NCBI RefSeq assembly: GCF_001017435.1
Contig: NZ_CP011371.1
Coordinates: forward strand, 1,178,001-1,242,000
From: Caldimonas brevitalea
GTDB taxonomy: Bacteria; Pseudomonadota; Gammaproteobacteria; Burkholderiales; Burkholderiaceae_C
Direction: 5' to 3'
Length of the DNA: 64,000 bases
Positions 11,072 to 21,132 of this stretch are shown here, one piece after another. Made by a program: the position numbers and the translations under genes. Under the pieces are notes generated by a model. That model was given only the letters and a program-made list of their open reading frames with translations, searched no databases and was not told the DNA's origin. Position 1 is the stretch's first letter. Each line of letters begins with the position of its first letter.

Positions 11072-11389
11072 ATGGACCCCGTCCTGCCTGCCTATCTGCG
11101 CCGCTCGCGCCGCGGCCTGGAGATCGACGTCAGCGTGGTGCCCAATGCGAGCCGCACCCAATGTGTCGGGCTGCACGACGGCGCCTTGAGGGTCCGGCTG
11201 CAGGCTCCGCCGGTGGACGGCAAGGCCAACGAAGCGCTGCTGCGCTGGGTCGCCGAGCGCCTGGGCCTGCCGCGGGGCCAGGTCGAACTGCTGAGGGGGC
11301 AGACGAGCCGGCGCAAGACAGTGCTGGCCTGCTGCCCCGATGACGAGGCGCTGGCCAACGCGATGCAGCGGCTCGCACCCGAGGGGTAG
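11072..11389 (+). CDS. DUF167 (YggU-type) protein
   Basis: A 105-residue protein of the DUF167/YggU family, recognised by DVSVVPNASRTQCVGLHDGALRVRLQ, APPVDGKANEALLRWVAERLG and RGQTSRRKTVL. The fold is a small alpha/beta domain; its biochemical role is not established. The start is ATG 11072, just after the terminator, so it either has its own promoter or depends on read-through. It converges with the PfkB-type kinase gene. Confidence 0.88.
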   Translation: MDPVLPAYLRRSRRGLEIDVSVVPNASRTQCVGLHDGALRVRLQAPPVDGKANEALLRWVAERLGLPRGQVELLRGQTSRRKTVLACCPDDEALANAMQRLAPEG

Positions 11390-11697
11390 TGGTGCCTTGT
11401 CGGCGCGCCGTGGGTCCACACGGGCCTGCGGCGACGTGGCGGTGTGGACGTGGCGGTCGGTGTGGCGGTCGGCGTGGCTGGGGGGCGGCACTTTTGGCCC
11501 GAGCACCCCCTCGAAGCCCTCGCTCTATTTATATATATACATATATAGAGAAGGGCGTGGGCCCGCGGTCGCGCGCGGCCATCGGCGGTGACGATCCGCC
11601 GGCGTGATGGATCAGCGGCAGCGGGCTCCACGTGATCGATCGGCGATCGATCGCGGGCGCGCGGCAGGGACAGCAGGCGGCGCCGCCGGCACCCCCA
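11390..11697. other. Gap between convergent genes with AT-rich near-palindrome
   Basis: A 308-base gap between the 3' ends of the DUF167 and kinase genes. I see no gene. The centre (11523-11550) is an almost pure A/T stretch opening with CTCTAT and closing with ATAGAG, able to fold on itself with few mismatches. This is sharply unlike the surrounding GC-rich sequence. Near 11634-11654 there are overlapping GATCGATC palindromes. The AT block may work as a bidirectional transcript end or a flexible DNA site. Confidence 0.55.
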
Positions 11698-12606
11698 TCA
11701 GGTCAGGCCCAGTGCGGCGAGGTCCAGCGTGTGGTTCTGCGGCCCGTTGCTCGCGATCTTGATTGCCCCGACCCGGTTGCCCAGCTCGGCGCAACGTGCC
11801 AGGTCCCAGCCTCGTTCCAGACCATAGAGCAGCGCCCCGCGGAAGGCGTCGCCGCAGCCGGTGGGATCGACCACCGAAGTGGCCGGCACGCCCGGCACAC
11901 GCTGCGACTGGCCCTGCGTCCACACGTCGCAGCCTTCGGCCCCCAGCGTCACGATGATGCCCTTCAGATGCGAGCGCGACAGCTCTTGCAGGCTCTGGCC
12001 GGTGCGCTCGCACAGCAGCTTGCCTTCGTAGTCGTTGACGGTGACCCAGGTGGCGAGCGAGACGAAGCGGCGCAGCTCGTCGCCGTTGAACATCGGCAGC
12101 CCCTGGCCAGGGTCGAAGATGAAGGGGATGCGCGCATCCGCGAGTTGCTCGGCGTGCTGCAGCATCGCATCGCGCCCGTCGGGCGCGACGATGGCGACCT
12201 GGATGTCGGGCCGGGGCTGTACCAGTGTCTCGTGCGCGTACTGCATCGCGCCGGGGTGGAAGGCGGTGATCTGGTTGTTTTCGGCGTCGGTCATGATGAT
12301 GGCCTGGGCCGTGTAGGTGTGGCTGACGGTGCGCACGAACTCGGTCGACAGGCCCAGGCCGCGCAGCCGTTCCAGGTAGTCGTGCCCGTCGGCCCCGAGC
12401 GCGGCCATCACCAGCGGCTCGCCGCCGAGCAGCTTCAGCGTGTAGGCGATGTTGCCCGCACAGCCCCCGAACTCGCGCCGCAAGGTGGGCACCAGGAACG
12501 ACACGTTCAGGATGTGGATCTGCTCCGGCAGGATCTGCTCCCGGAAGCGGCCGTGGAAGGCGGTGATGGTGTCGAATGCGAGCGAACCGCAGATCAAAGC
12601 CGACAT
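11698..12606 (-). CDS. PfkB-family carbohydrate (ribokinase/adenosine-type) kinase
   Basis: A 302-residue kinase of the ribokinase superfamily. The N-terminal glycine motif is EFGGCAGNIAYTLKLLGG and the C-terminal motif VVDPTGCGDAFRG contains the catalytic base Asp253. Burkholderiales homologues are often annotated as adenosine kinase or generic carbohydrate kinase; the substrate cannot be read from the sequence. It is the last gene of a minus-strand series, 35 bases after the DUF3426 gene, and may share its transcript. Confidence 0.87.
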   Translation of the reverse strand: MSALICGSLAFDTITAFHGRFREQILPEQIHILNVSFLVPTLRREFGGCAGNIAYTLKLLGGEPLVMAALGADGHDYLERLRGLGLSTEFVRTVSHTYTAQAIIMTDAENNQITAFHPGAMQYAHETLVQPRPDIQVAIVAPDGRDAMLQHAEQLADARIPFIFDPGQGLPMFNGDELRRFVSLATWVTVNDYEGKLLCERTGQSLQELSRSHLKGIIVTLGAEGCDVWTQGQSQRVPGVPATSVVDPTGCGDAFRGALLYGLERGWDLARCAELGNRVGAIKIASNGPQNHTLDLAALGLT

Positions 12607-12641
12607 GGATGCTCCTTGGGGCAGTGGTTGTTGCCCGTGCG

Positions 12642-13844
12642 TCAGGGGTAGAAGGCTTCGACCGTGAACCCGGCGACGCGATGCCCCGGGGTCGAGAGGT
12701 CGAGCGTGAGCGTGACTTCGGCCCCGGCGTCGATGCTGTCGCCGACGCCGAAGTCGCGCGGAGCCAAGGCGCGGCGGGCGACGAGGTCGCCGTTGCCGTC
12801 GCTGAGGGTGAGGTCGATGTGAGGCAGTGCCAGCGCCACCGGTCCACGGTTGCGCAGCAGCACGCTGAGGCGGTAGGCGTCGGGGCCGCTACCGCGGGCC
12901 AGGCTGCTGCTGTCGACCACCACGTCGTCGATGCGGCGCAGCGGTCCGACCGTGCAACCGGCGACACGGCACAACTGCACCAGCGTCGGCCGCAGGGCCG
13001 GGCGGTACACCGCCAGCCAGTCGCGCCACTGCAGCGCGATTTGCAGCACCAGCGTGAGGCCGAGCAGCAGCGCAAACAGCGACAGCCCGAGGCGCATGCG
13101 CGGGGACTGCCAATGCGCCTCGCGTTCGGCTTTGCGCAGGAACTCGGGTGCGTTCGGGTCCTCCGGCGGGCGTCGCGCGGCAGCCGCCTTTTTGGATCGG
13201 GCCGGCTTGTGCGACTTCTTCCGCGCGTTGCCGAGGGTCTTGGGCTGCCAGGCGGGGGCGCCGGCAGCCACCGCTTCCGACTCGAGCTCGAGCGCTTCGT
13301 GCGTGCTGTCGAAGCGGGCGTCCGCAAAGCCATCGTCGAGGTCGCCGGGTTGCACCGAGCCATAGGTGCTGCGGTCGAGGAAGCTGGAGTCGAGCACCTC
13401 GTAGGCGGTCGGTGCGACGTTGTCGTCGATCTCGGCGGCGATCTCGGCCGGCGACGGTGCGTTGCGCGCGAATGCGGCTGCGGCTGCAGCGGCTGCCGCG
13501 ACCGGGGCGGTTGGGGCGGTCGGGCCGGGCGGGGGCGGCAGGGGGGCCGGCGCCGTCGGCGGCGCCTCCTGTGCGATCTCGAGCGGCTCCGGCACCACGG
13601 ACGGGGGCGGTTCGCTGAGGGTGCTCTGGAAGGCCGGGTACTCGCTGTCGACCGCCTCCGGCCGCCCGGGCAGCGGCATCGGCTGCGACGGCGTGCCTTC
13701 ACGATCGAGGTCGAACAGCCCCTCGATGGCGTTGAAGACTTCGTTGCAGCGGCCACAGCGGACCCAACCCTCGGACACCTTGAGCTGGTCTTGCACCACC
13801 CGGAAGGTGGTGTTGCAGGCGGGGCAGCGGGTGGCCAGGCTCAT
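12642..13844 (-). CDS. Zinc-ribbon, DUF3426 membrane protein
   Basis: A 400-residue protein. The N-terminus is a zinc ribbon (MJ0042 type) with cysteine pairs Cys7/Cys10 and Cys30/Cys33. A long Ala/Pro-rich acidic linker follows, then a basic stretch, one membrane helix (LFALLLGLTLVLQIAL, about residues 250-270) and a C-terminal DUF3426 domain that should lie outside the cytoplasm. The family usually follows prmA in betaproteobacteria and its function is unknown; the topology suggests linking a cytoplasmic zinc site to the periplasm. It starts 37 bases after prmA. Confidence 0.88.
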   Translation of the reverse strand: MSLATRCPACNTTFRVVQDQLKVSEGWVRCGRCNEVFNAIEGLFDLDREGTPSQPMPLPGRPEAVDSEYPAFQSTLSEPPPSVVPEPLEIAQEAPPTAPAPLPPPPGPTAPTAPVAAAAAAAAAFARNAPSPAEIAAEIDDNVAPTAYEVLDSSFLDRSTYGSVQPGDLDDGFADARFDSTHEALELESEAVAAGAPAWQPKTLGNARKKSHKPARSKKAAAARRPPEDPNAPEFLRKAEREAHWQSPRMRLGLSLFALLLGLTLVLQIALQWRDWLAVYRPALRPTLVQLCRVAGCTVGPLRRIDDVVVDSSSLARGSGPDAYRLSVLLRNRGPVALALPHIDLTLSDGNGDLVARRALAPRDFGVGDSIDAGAEVTLTLDLSTPGHRVAGFTVEAFYP

Positions 13845-13881
13845 CGCGCGAATGATGCCATCAGCATGGGCACCGCCCGCG

Positions 13882-14787
13882 TCACACCGTGTCGCCCAGG
13901 CGTGCCGTCATCAGGATCCAGCCGTCCTCGCGGTCGCTCACCTCGAGCCGGCACATCGCGGCATAGGCCTGCTGCAATTCCTCGGCCTGCCGCTCGAGGA
14001 TGCCGGCCAGCACCAGATGTCCTGCGGGCGCGACGTGGCCGGTCAGGAGCGGCGCGAGCAGCTTCAGCGGCGACGCCAGGATGTTGGCCAGCACCAGCGG
14101 ATAGCGGCCGGTGGCCCGGTCGGGCAGCCCGGCGTTCAGTTGCACGCCGTTGGCCGCGGCGTTGGCAAGCGTGGACTCGACCGCAGCCGGGTCGATGTCG
14201 ACCGCATCGATGTCGCGGGCCCCGTGCAGCGCGGCGCCGATGGCCAGGATGCCCGAGCCGCAGCCGTAGTCGAGCACCCGCTGCCATTGCGCCTGCGTGC
14301 TGGCCGGCTGGCGCGCGATCCAGCGCAAGCACATCCGGGTGGTCGGATGGGTGCCGGTGCCGAAGGCGAGGCCGGGGTCGAGGCGGATCACGCGGGTCGC
14401 CTGCGCGGGCGGCTGGTGCCAGCTCGGCACGATCCAGAACTCGGGCGTGATCTCGACCGGCGCGAACTGCGATTGTGTCAATCGCACCCAGTCCTGCTCT
14501 TCGACGGCCTGGATGGCCACCACGTGGACGTCGCCCGCCCACTCCTGCGCGAGCAGCAGCGTGGCGGCTTCGGTGGCGGCGGGTTCGTCGGGGAACAAGG
14601 CCTTCAGCGTCGAGCGGTCCCAACCGCCGCGTGGTGCCGGCATGCCGGGCTCGCCGAACAGTGCATGTTCGGCCTCGGTGTCCGCATCGGCGTCCTCCAC
14701 CGACACCGACAAGGCTTCCAGCTCCATCAAGGCGTCGGAGACGGTGTCGACATCGGCCTCGCGGGCCAGCAGGACGAGTTCGAACAT
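13882..14787 (-). CDS. prmA: Ribosomal protein L11 methyltransferase
   Basis: A 301-residue SAM-dependent methyltransferase that trimethylates ribosomal protein L11. An N-terminal substrate-recognition domain (MFELVLLAREADVDTVSDALMELEALSVSVED) precedes a Rossmann domain with PGLAFGTGTHPTT, the SAM loop VLDYGCGSGILAIGA and LVLANILASPLKLLAP. All are typical of PrmA. It lies 15 bases after accC on the same strand, a common arrangement. Confidence 0.95.
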   Translation of the reverse strand: MFELVLLAREADVDTVSDALMELEALSVSVEDADADTEAEHALFGEPGMPAPRGGWDRSTLKALFPDEPAATEAATLLLAQEWAGDVHVVAIQAVEEQDWVRLTQSQFAPVEITPEFWIVPSWHQPPAQATRVIRLDPGLAFGTGTHPTTRMCLRWIARQPASTQAQWQRVLDYGCGSGILAIGAALHGARDIDAVDIDPAAVESTLANAAANGVQLNAGLPDRATGRYPLVLANILASPLKLLAPLLTGHVAPAGHLVLAGILERQAEELQQAYAAMCRLEVSDREDGWILMTARLGDTV

Positions 14788-14802
14788 GACGGCGGGCTCC
14801 GG

Positions 14803-16152
<1,350 letters not shown>

Positions 16153-16290
16153 CGTGCTCGGCTCGATCGCCGCGCGCAGGGCGCGCGGCGCATTTCGCGG
16201 TGGCCAGCGGGCGCGCGTCGTCGCGCATCCGGGCCTCGTGTCGCCGCCGCGGGTGGCAGCGACGGGAGGTCGTGACGGCTGGGAACGATC

Positions 16291-16761
16291 TCACTCGATC
16301 ACGAACAGCGGCTGCCCGTACTCCACCGCCTGCCCGTTCTCGCACAGGATCTTGGTGACCGTGCCCGACTTGTCGGCTTCGATCTCGTTCATGATCTTCA
16401 TCGCTTCGATGATGCAGATGGCCTCGCCTTCCTTGACCTGCTGGCCGAGCTCCGCGAAGGGCTTGGCGCCCGGGCTGGAGGCACGGTAGAAAGTGCCGAC
16501 CATCGGCGACTTGACCACATGGCCGCTGAATTCCGCCGGCGCGGGTGCAGGCGCCGCAGCGGCACCGGCGACAGCCGGAGCGGGCGCCGGCGCGGGCTGC
16601 ACTGGCGCCTGCGCCACCGGCGCGGCGGCCACTGGGCCGGCCGCAGCGTGGCCATCCGACTTCACGATGCGCACCTTGCCGTCGGCTTCGGTGATCTCCA
16701 GCTCCGAGATGTTCGACTCGGACACCAGGTCGATCAGTGTTTTCAGCTTGCGTAGGTCCAT
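16291..16761 (-). CDS. accB: Biotin carboxyl carrier protein of acetyl-CoA carboxylase
   Basis: A 156-residue carrier. An N-terminal helical segment ([23 protein letters not shown]) precedes a long Ala/Pro hinge (about residues 40-78) and the biotinyl domain with the biotinylation motif [10 protein letters not shown], Lys122. A longer frame begins with TTG at 16773, but ATG 16761 gives the normal AccB N-terminus and has GGAGAG six bases ahead, so it is preferred. It pairs with the downstream accC. Confidence 0.95.
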   Translation of the reverse strand: MDLRKLKTLIDLVSESNISELEITEADGKVRIVKSDGHAAAGPVAAAPVAQAPVQPAPAPAPAVAGAAAAPAPAPAEFSGHVVKSPMVGTFYRASSPGAKPFAELGQQVKEGEAICIIEAMKIMNEIEADKSGTVTKILCENGQAVEYGQPLFVIE

Positions 16762-16864
16762 GGTGCTCTCCAACGCGGCGCAGGCCGCTGTTTTTCAGGT
16801 GGAACACGTCCCGAGGGCCGGTTCCTCTTTCTTTATGTGTGTCTACGGCGGGAAGTGGACGGGA

Positions 16865-17314
16865 TTATCCTTGGCCCGGTGGGGCCAGGCGCTCGAGCGC
16901 GTAGAGCAGCGCCAGCCGGTAGCCGGTGGCCCCCAGGCCGCAGATCACGCCGTCGGCAAGTTCCGAGAAATAGGAGTGGCGGCGAAAGTCCTCACGCTTG
17001 TGAACGTTGGACAAATGCACCTCGACGAAGGGCAGCGCCACCGCCGCCAGGGCGTCCCGCAACGCCACGCTGGTATGCGTGTAGCCGCCCGGGTTGATGA
17101 CGATGTAGCGGGTGCCATCGTCGCGCGCGGCTTGCACGCGGTCGATCAGGGCGCCTTCGTGATTGCTCTGGAAGCTGTTCAGCTTGACGCCTCGATCTGC
17201 AGCGATCTTCATCAGATCTGCATCGATTTCTGCCAGCGTGGTCGAACCATAGACCTCCGGCTCGCGGGTGCCGAGCAGGTTGAGGTTCGGGCCATGCAGG
17301 ACAAGAATGGTCAT
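16865..17314 (-). CDS. aroQ: Type II 3-dehydroquinate dehydratase
   Basis: A 149-residue enzyme that dehydrates 3-dehydroquinate to 3-dehydroshikimate in the shikimate pathway. [17 protein letters not shown] holds the active-site loop Arg17 and catalytic Tyr22. [31 protein letters not shown] (with the catalytic His of this type in the downstream strand) and [17 protein letters not shown] are all conserved. The frame extends 67 codons further upstream but ATG 17314 matches the family start and length. Another shikimate gene, aroE, lies a few genes upstream on the same strand. Confidence 0.96.
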   Translation of the reverse strand: MTILVLHGPNLNLLGTREPEVYGSTTLAEIDADLMKIAADRGVKLNSFQSNHEGALIDRVQAARDDGTRYIVINPGGYTHTSVALRDALAAVALPFVEVHLSNVHKREDFRRHSYFSELADGVICGLGATGYRLALLYALERLAPPGQG

Positions 17315-17426
17315 CGGCGTTGAGGGTTGAACGGCACCCTCGAATTGAGAAGCCGTGACTTTACGCGCAAATCGGAGCAAATGTCGAGAAATTGTTTCCG
17401 GACCGTCGCGCTGGCGTGGCGCCCGG

Positions 17427-17939
17427 TCAACTCCCTCTTGCCCAGCCGGCCAACTCGTCGTAATGGGTCTCGCCGAGCTTGCGGTGGGCCACGTCGCCGT
17501 CCACGCCGAAGGCAACCGTGAAGGGCAAGCCCCCTTGGGCGTTGCCCAGCGAGCGCGACCAGGTCACGCCGGCGTACCCGGCGATCGCCACCGGAAAACT
17601 CACCTGCACACGCCGCGCCAGAAACTCGCGTACCTGCGGGGCGTTGTCAACCGCCATGCCGACGACCTGCCACCCGCGGGCGCGGAATTCGCGGAAGAAG
17701 CGGTCGACTTGCGGCATCTCGCGCACGCAGGGGGCGCACCAGGTGGCCCAAAAGTTGAGCAGCAGCGGGCCGCCCCGGTAGTCGGCGAGCGACAGAAACT
17801 CGCCCTCGGGTGTCTCGAAGCGCGCGTCCCACAGACCGTCGTGGGGTTGCGCCCGCCCCGCCAGCTGCCACCACGCGAGCCCGGCCCCGGCGGCCGCCGC
17901 GGCCGCGCCTGCGCTCACCAGCAGAGCCCGGCGTTTCAC
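17427..17939 (-). CDS. TlpA-like thioredoxin-family lipoprotein or secreted protein
   Basis: A 170-residue periplasmic thioredoxin-like protein. The N-terminus [20 protein letters not shown] is a Tat-like or membrane-anchor signal. The redox motif is WCAPC (Cys68/Cys71) within [18 protein letters not shown], and [12 protein letters not shown] supplies the cis-Pro loop. Proteins of this type reduce disulfides, for example in cytochrome c maturation; the partner here is unknown. Its ATG overlaps the stop of the upstream unknown gene by four bases, which implies coupled translation. Confidence 0.85.
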   Translation of the reverse strand: MKRRALLVSAGAAAAAAGAGLAWWQLAGRAQPHDGLWDARFETPEGEFLSLADYRGGPLLLNFWATWCAPCVREMPQVDRFFREFRARGWQVVGMAVDNAPQVREFLARRVQVSFPVAIAGYAGVTWSRSLGNAQGGLPFTVAFGVDGDVAHRKLGETHYDELAGWARGS

Positions 17940-18547
17940 GGCGTTTCCTCGAGCAAGGCGCGCACGGCCGCCGTGCTGCCGCGCTCGGCGCGCCCGCGTG
18001 CGTCGGCCTTGACCGCGCCGCGCAGGTCATCGCGGTCGTAGATCACCAGGTGCACCAACACGCGCATGCCCAGTTCGGGGCTCGCCTCCGACATCGTCAG
18101 CACATCGACCGTGTCGCCGCGGAAGCCGACCACGCTGCCGGCGTCGTAGTCGACCCGCTTGCCGATCAGCAGGATCTCGGCCGATTTCGGGTCGTCGCAG
18201 AAGAGGTTGAGCCAGACGTCGTTGAGCCGCGTCGCGGTGCCGTTCCACACCGCACCGGTCAGATGGGGCTGGAACTCGGCCAGGCGCTCCATCCAGCGCA
18301 AGGCGATCCGCCGCAGCGCCGCCAGCTCGCCCGGCTGCGTGTCGCCGCAAAAGATCTCGATGTATGCGCGCACTTCTTCCTCGACCAGCTCATTGCTGGG
18401 CAGGTCCAGGTTGCCGAGGCCGCGCTTGTTGAGGACTTTGACAGCCTTGCGCTTGGCCGGGCCGTACTCCATGCCTTCCTCGACGATCAGCCGGGCGGCG
18501 GTGGCGGCAATCTCGGACGCGAGCGCGGAAGCGGAGTTGGAGGCCAT
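17936..18547 (-). CDS. Conserved unknown protein between mtgA and a TlpA-like gene
   Basis: A 203-residue soluble protein whose function I do not recognise. The N-terminal region is helical and basic (ATAARLIVEEGMEYGPAKRKAVKVL), followed by DLPSNELVEEEVRAYIEIF and an alpha/beta-looking second half. No signal peptide or membrane helix is seen. The frame runs 201 codons further upstream into mtgA, but ATG 18547 marks where conserved-looking protein starts. A GC-rich hairpin (18567-18581) lies in its leader. It is translationally coupled to the TlpA-like gene, suggesting a related process. Confidence 0.7.
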   Translation of the reverse strand: MASNSASALASEIAATAARLIVEEGMEYGPAKRKAVKVLNKRGLGNLDLPSNELVEEEVRAYIEIFCGDTQPGELAALRRIALRWMERLAEFQPHLTGAVWNGTATRLNDVWLNLFCDDPKSAEILLIGKRVDYDAGSVVGFRGDTVDVLTMSEASPELGMRVLVHLVIYDRDDLRGAVKADARGRAERGSTAAVRALLEETP

Positions 18548-18566
18548 GAGGGTAAAAGGAAGCAGA

Positions 18567-18581
18567 GGGCCCGTCGGGCCC
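18567..18581 (-). other. GC-rich hairpin in the leader of the unknown gene
   Basis: GGGCCCG, one T, CGGGCCC: a perfect 7-bp inverted repeat 20 bases before the ATG at 18547, read on the minus strand. A TAGAAT hexamer lies just beyond it (minus strand, 18591-18596) and could be a -10 element, although I see no good -35. The hairpin may hinder or time translation. Confidence 0.35.
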
Positions 18582-18654
18582 GAACAGGCCATTCTAGGAG
18601 TGCCGGGACCGCCTTGCGGCGCAGCCCGCCCTGGAGCGCTGCCGGCGCAAGGGC

Positions 18655-19431
18655 TCAGGGCAGCTGCACGGCGCGCATGCGGGCGAGCACGGTGGCGGCG
18701 CGTCCGCGCACGTAGGCCGAGCCGGGCCGCTTCTCGAAGCGTTTCGGCGCCGGCAACATCACCGCGAGCCGCGCCGCCTGGGCCGGCGACAGCTCCGCCG
18801 CGCCGATCCTGAAATAGTGCCGCGCCGCTGCCTCGGCGCCGAACACACCCTCGCCCCACTCGACGTGGTTGAGGTAGATCTCGAGGATGCGCTGCTTGCC
18901 GAGCAATGCTTCGAGCATGAAAGTGATCACGAACTCCTGCCCCTTGCGCAGAAAACTGCGGTCGGACGACAGAAACAGGTTCTTGGCCAACTGCTGGGTG
19001 ATGGTGGAGCCGCCCACCACACGCGCCTGCCGCATCTTCACCGGCCGGTCGGGCGTGCGCGCGGCGCGCTGCAAAAGCCGTTGGTTGTACTTGTCGGCGC
19101 GCTCCTGCGCCTTCAGGTTGCGCTCCCACGCCTTCTCGAGCGCCTCCCACTCGACCCCTTCATGGTCGGCGAAGCCGGCATCTTCGGAGGCGATCACCGC
19201 GCGTTTCAGGTGGTCCGAGATCTGGTCGTAGTCGCGCCATTCCTGGCGCCACGGCAGCCGGTGCTGCACCTTCATGATGCGCCAGGCTTCCGAGCGTTCG
19301 AAGGTGGTCGACTGCGGGTCGACCACCGCCATCAAGGCGACGCGCGCCAGGAAGTAGAGCTGCAGCGCGATCGCCGACAGCAGACACAACGTCAGCCAGC
19401 GGCCGACCAGACGGAGCAAACGCTTTCCCAT
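18655..19431 (-). CDS. mtgA: Monofunctional biosynthetic peptidoglycan transglycosylase
   Basis: A 258-residue inner-membrane glycosyltransferase of family GT51 that polymerises lipid II. One N-terminal membrane helix (LTLCLLSAIALQLYFLARVALM) precedes the GT51 blocks VIASEDAGFADHEGVEWEAL (catalytic Glu in the ASED motif), GGSTITQQLAKNLFLS, KGQEFVITFMLEALLGKQRILEIYLN and GVFGAEAAARHYF. No transpeptidase domain follows. ATG 19431 is chosen because it gives a normal length and lies 10 bases after aroE; the frame is open 60 codons upstream. Confidence 0.95.
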   Translation of the reverse strand: MGKRLLRLVGRWLTLCLLSAIALQLYFLARVALMAVVDPQSTTFERSEAWRIMKVQHRLPWRQEWRDYDQISDHLKRAVIASEDAGFADHEGVEWEALEKAWERNLKAQERADKYNQRLLQRAARTPDRPVKMRQARVVGGSTITQQLAKNLFLSSDRSFLRKGQEFVITFMLEALLGKQRILEIYLNHVEWGEGVFGAEAAARHYFRIGAAELSPAQAARLAVMLPAPKRFEKRPGSAYVRGRAATVLARMRAVQLP

Positions 19432-19441
19432 CGCGGGCCGC

Positions 19442-20272
19442 TCAGACCTCGCCACGCCGCAGCGCGGCCAGCACTTCGGTGGTCTCGGGGCGCACGCCGC
19501 GCCACAGCGCGAAGGCGTCGGCCGCCTGTTCAACCAGCATGCCCAGCCCATCGCGCCCGCTGGCACCGTGTTCGGCCGCCCACTCGAGGAAACCGGCGGC
19601 CGCCGGGCCATACATCATGTCGTAGGCGAGTGCGCCGGGGCCGAGCACGCGCCCCGCCACCGGCACGCCGCCGCCTTGCAGGCTGCTCGCGGTCGCGTTC
19701 AGCACCAGTGCGTAGCCGCTGCCGCAGTCCTCGAGCCCACTCGCCTGCAGCGTCACGTCGCGTTCGGCCGCCCAGGCGGCATGGGTTTGCACCAGCGCCT
19801 GCGCCTTGTGCAGCGTGCGGTTGGCGACCACGACACGGCGCGGCCGCAGGTCGATCAGCGGTGCCAACACGCCGGCGGCCGCGCCGCCCGCGCCGATCAG
19901 CAGCAGGTCGCGCCCCGCCAGGTCGACGCCGGCGTTGTGCCGCAGGTCGGCCACCAGGCCGCTGCCGTCGGTGTTGTCGGCGAACCAGCCGCCCTGCGGC
20001 TCGAAACACAACACGTTGGCCGCCTGCGCCAGACGTGCGCGTTCGCTGACCCGGTGGGCCGCGCGGCAGGCCTCGAACTTGAACGGCACTGTCACGTTGC
20101 AACCCTTGGCACCGCTGGCCGCGAAGGCGCGCAGCGTGGTCTCGAAGCGGTCGAGGGGCACCAGCAAGCGCTCGTAGGTCAGCGCCTGGCCGGTCTGTGC
20201 CGCGAAGCGGGCGTGGATGTCGGGCGACTTGCTGTGTTCGACCGGATTCCCGGCCACGGCATAGCGGTCCAT
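19442..20272 (-). CDS. aroE: Shikimate dehydrogenase
   Basis: A 276-residue NADPH-dependent enzyme reducing 3-dehydroshikimate. The substrate-binding N-terminus is YAVAGNPVEHSKSPDIHARF, with NVTVPFKFEA containing the catalytic Lys, DGSGLVADL, and the nucleotide loop LIGAGGAAAGVL. The NADPH-selecting VVANRT follows. It lies five bases after the TonB-like gene and 10 bases before mtgA, in a tight series. Confidence 0.96.
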   Translation of the reverse strand: MDRYAVAGNPVEHSKSPDIHARFAAQTGQALTYERLLVPLDRFETTLRAFAASGAKGCNVTVPFKFEACRAAHRVSERARLAQAANVLCFEPQGGWFADNTDGSGLVADLRHNAGVDLAGRDLLLIGAGGAAAGVLAPLIDLRPRRVVVANRTLHKAQALVQTHAAWAAERDVTLQASGLEDCGSGYALVLNATASSLQGGGVPVAGRVLGPGALAYDMMYGPAAAGFLEWAAEHGASGRDGLGMLVEQAADAFALWRGVRPETTEVLAALRRGEV

Positions 20273-20277
20273 CGTGT

Positions 20278-21126
20278 TCAGTTGGTGGTCAGCGTGGTCT
20301 CGAGCGCAGCGTCACGCGTGAAACGAAAGCGCGACACGACGACGATCTGGTCGGCCTTGGCGCGCATCGCTGGCGAGAAGGCGCCGAACGGGCCGGCGGC
20401 CTCGACGATCGCGATCGCCCGTCGGTCGAGCACCGGCGAGTCGGAGTGCTGCACGATCTCGGTGTCGACCACCTGGCCGTGGGCGTCCACGGTCACGATC
20501 ATCGTCAACTCGCCATACAGCTTCTTGCCCTGGTGTTCCGGGAAATTGCGTGTGCCGCGGTCTTCGATCTTGCGACGCAGCTGGTCGTAATAGATCGCGT
20601 AGACCTCTTCACGCGTGCTGGGGCTGATGTAGCGGCGCTTGGGGCGCGCGTTTTCTTCGTTGATGCGCTTTTCGATCTCGGCCAGCATGCGCAGCAGCTG
20701 ACGGCGGCGCTCTTCCTGGGCTTTGTGCTCGGGCGTGCCCTGGTCCCGTTGCGGGTCGGGCGGCGGCAGGGCGGCCAGCTCGCGCTTGAGCTGTGTCAGC
20801 AGCCGGTTCTGCTGCTCCTGCAAGGCCTCGACCTGCTTGCGCGCGTCTTCCATCGCATCGCCGGTGGCGGTCAACGCGGACGGCGGCAGGGGCGACGTGG
20901 CGCGGCCTTTTTCGGCCTCGCCGCCGCCGGCCAGATTGGCCTGCGCGATCGCCTGCGCCTTCACCGGGGCCTCGTTCGACCGGGCATTGACCAGCACCAC
21001 CTCGAGCGGTGTGTCCTCGAACATCCGGTTGAAGCCCTCCGGGTCGACGAAGCGAGCCGTCAGCAACACGGCATGCACGCTGATCGAAATCGCCAGCGCG
21101 ATCTGCAGGGTGGAGAACTTCTTCAT
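20278..21126 (-). CDS. TonB-like energy-transduction family protein
   Basis: A 282-residue protein with an N-terminal membrane helix (TLQIALAISISVHAVLLTARF, residues ~6-26), a charged coiled-coil-prone middle (MEDARKQVEALQEQQNRLLTQLKREL and on, ~95-150) and a C-terminal TonB domain (YGELTMIVTVDAHGQVVDTEIVQHS). Classical TonB links ExbBD to outer-membrane receptors, but no exbB, exbD or receptor is nearby, so this is best called TonB-like. A TTG precedes the first ATG, and ATG 21126 is preferred. It lies six bases after the RNase gene. Confidence 0.85.
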   Translation of the reverse strand: MKKFSTLQIALAISISVHAVLLTARFVDPEGFNRMFEDTPLEVVLVNARSNEAPVKAQAIAQANLAGGGEAEKGRATSPLPPSALTATGDAMEDARKQVEALQEQQNRLLTQLKRELAALPPPDPQRDQGTPEHKAQEERRRQLLRMLAEIEKRINEENARPKRRYISPSTREEVYAIYYDQLRRKIEDRGTRNFPEHQGKKLYGELTMIVTVDAHGQVVDTEIVQHSDSPVLDRRAIAIVEAAGPFGAFSPAMRAKADQIVVVSRFRFTRDAALETTLTTN

Positions 21127-21132
21127 CAAGGG

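Noticed and set aside
11612..13756. A 714-codon minus-strand frame joining DUF3426 and kinase regions
   Set aside because: Proline/arginine-rich out-of-frame product of two genes whose own frames have clear motifs.
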